Of a DNA stretch of 6,202 nt, positions 5,641-6,202 are shown in pieces (the first letter of the stretch is position 1; every line of letters starts with the position of its first letter). The DNA is taken from contig USJT01000073.1 in NCBI GenBank assembly GCA_900555175.1, positions 1-6,202 on the forward strand. Reading direction: 5' to 3'. Below the pieces are notes generated by a model. The model was not told the origin of the DNA, did not search any database, and worked only from the letters and a program-made list of their open reading frames with translations. The translations under genes were made by a program, and so were the position numbers. This stretch comes from an uncultured bacterium (GTDB taxonomy: Bacteria > Cyanobacteriota > Vampirovibrionia > Gastranaerophilales > Gastranaerophilaceae).

Positions 5641-6202
5641 ATGGAAAAGATTACAATTTTAATTCCCGTTTATAACGAAGTAAACACACTTGATAAAATC
5701 TTAGAAAAAGTTGAAAAAGCGTCATTTTGCGGCTTAGAAAAAGAAATTATTTTAATTGATGATTATTCAACAGACGGAACAAAAGATTTATATTCAAAAT
5801 ACCCATACAAAGTCTTGTACCACGAATATAATCAGGGCAAAGGTGCCGCATTGAGAACAGGTTTTAAAGAAGCAACAGGCGATATTATAATAATCCAAGA
5901 CGCTGACCTTGAATATGACCCTGCCGATTATGAACCGTTAATAAAGCTAATACTTGATGGTAAGGCTGATGTTTGCTACGGTTCAAGACTTTCAGGCGGC
6001 AAGCCTTCAAGATCATTTATGTTCCACCACCTGTTAGGAAATAAATTTTTATCACTTTTAACAAATATTTTATACGGTTCAACATTAACCGATATGGAAA
6101 CTTGTTATAAAGCTTTTAAAGCAGAATTTATCAAAGGAATTGAAATTAAATCTAACAGATTTGATTTTGAACCCGAAATTACTGCAAAAGACTTAAAGAG
6201 AG
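5641..6202 (+). CDS. GT2 glycosyltransferase, dolichyl/polyprenyl-phosphate sugar synthase type, C-terminus cut by window edge
   Basis: The first 187 residues are visible and the frame is open to the right edge. Family-2 GT-A motifs are clear: IPVYNE (8-13), the nucleotide-binding IDDYSTDGT (39-47), NQGKGAALRTGF (64-75), the metal-binding QDADLEYDP (86-94), YGSR (113-116) and TDMETCYK (150-157). This pattern is typical of DPM1-like enzymes that move a sugar from a nucleotide donor to a polyprenyl phosphate at the cytoplasmic membrane face, feeding glycan or envelope synthesis. Whether the missing C-terminus carries membrane helices cannot be seen, and the donor sugar is not predictable. The ATG is supported by GGAG at 5632-5635, 5 nt upstream. 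The gene is divergent from the signalling operon and shares its promoter region, so co-regulation is possible but not shown. Confidence 0.88.
   Translation, partial: MEKITILIPVYNEVNTLDKILEKVEKASFCGLEKEIILIDDYSTDGTKDLYSKYPYKVLYHEYNQGKGAALRTGFKEATGDIIIIQDADLEYDPADYEPLIKLILDGKADVCYGSRLSGGKPSRSFMFHHLLGNKFLSLLTNILYGSTLTDMETCYKAFKAEFIKGIEIKSNRFDFEPEITAKDLKR

Noticed and set aside
5630..5662. Upstream ATG at 5630 before the glycosyltransferase
   Set aside because: It is out of frame and stops after ten codons. The in-frame ATG at 5641 has a well-placed GGAG and begins the conserved GT2 fold.
1..6202. Search for tRNA, rRNA, CRISPR, insertion sequence, integrase, toxin-antitoxin or phage genes
   Set aside because: No clover-leaf, array, transposase-like frame or terminal inverted repeat was seen. 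All long frames are accounted for, and no gene-free stretch exceeds about 180 bases.

Overview
The window is an AT-rich bacterial segment with tightly packed genes. It holds one apparently complete five-gene transcription unit on the minus strand, flanked by two genes cut by the window edges. The organism is probably a low-GC member of the Cyanobacteriota, perhaps a non-photosynthetic gut lineage such as Gastranaerophilales (Vampirovibrionia/Melainabacteria). This is inference. It rests on the cyanobacterial style of the NarL-type regulator (GANAYC...WFDPSIA, and VDDRLQAALKAL at the C-terminus), the CyaB/PDE-type GAF domain, the pentapeptide-repeat protein and the low GC. No 16S or other decisive marker is present.

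Layout, left to right. Positions 1-276 (minus) encode the first 92 residues of a cysteine-rich IscU/NifU-like Fe-S scaffold protein. It has its own sigma70-like promoter at 309-336. A hairpin with a U-tract at 382-426 probably ends the operon lying to its right. In transcription order that operon runs from about 5580 down to 455: a TPR-GAF-HD-GYP c-di-GMP phosphodiesterase-type protein (3817-5529), an exported TPR-repeat protein (2270 to about 3802), a NarL/LuxR-type response regulator (1626-2273), a second REC-LuxR response regulator (1004-1615), and a very acidic pentapeptide-repeat protein (455-988). Junctions are either 4-bp overlaps or gaps of 10-15 nt, with Shine-Dalgarno sequences lying on the preceding stop codons, so the unit looks translationally coupled.

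At 5530-5640 there is a divergent promoter region. A palindromic ATTGTACAAT supplies a -10 element to both strands, each with a -35 element at 17 bp. Rightward transcription leads to a GT2 glycosyltransferase of the dolichyl/polyprenyl-phosphate sugar synthase type (5641 to window end, truncated).

The operon reads as a signal-processing cassette. An intracellular sensor (GAF, possibly binding a cyclic nucleotide) is joined to a c-di-GMP-degrading domain. It is co-transcribed with an exported protein-interaction scaffold, two DNA-binding response regulators with no histidine kinase nearby, and a DNA-mimic-like acidic pentapeptide protein. No tRNA, rRNA, CRISPR array, insertion sequence or phage gene was seen.
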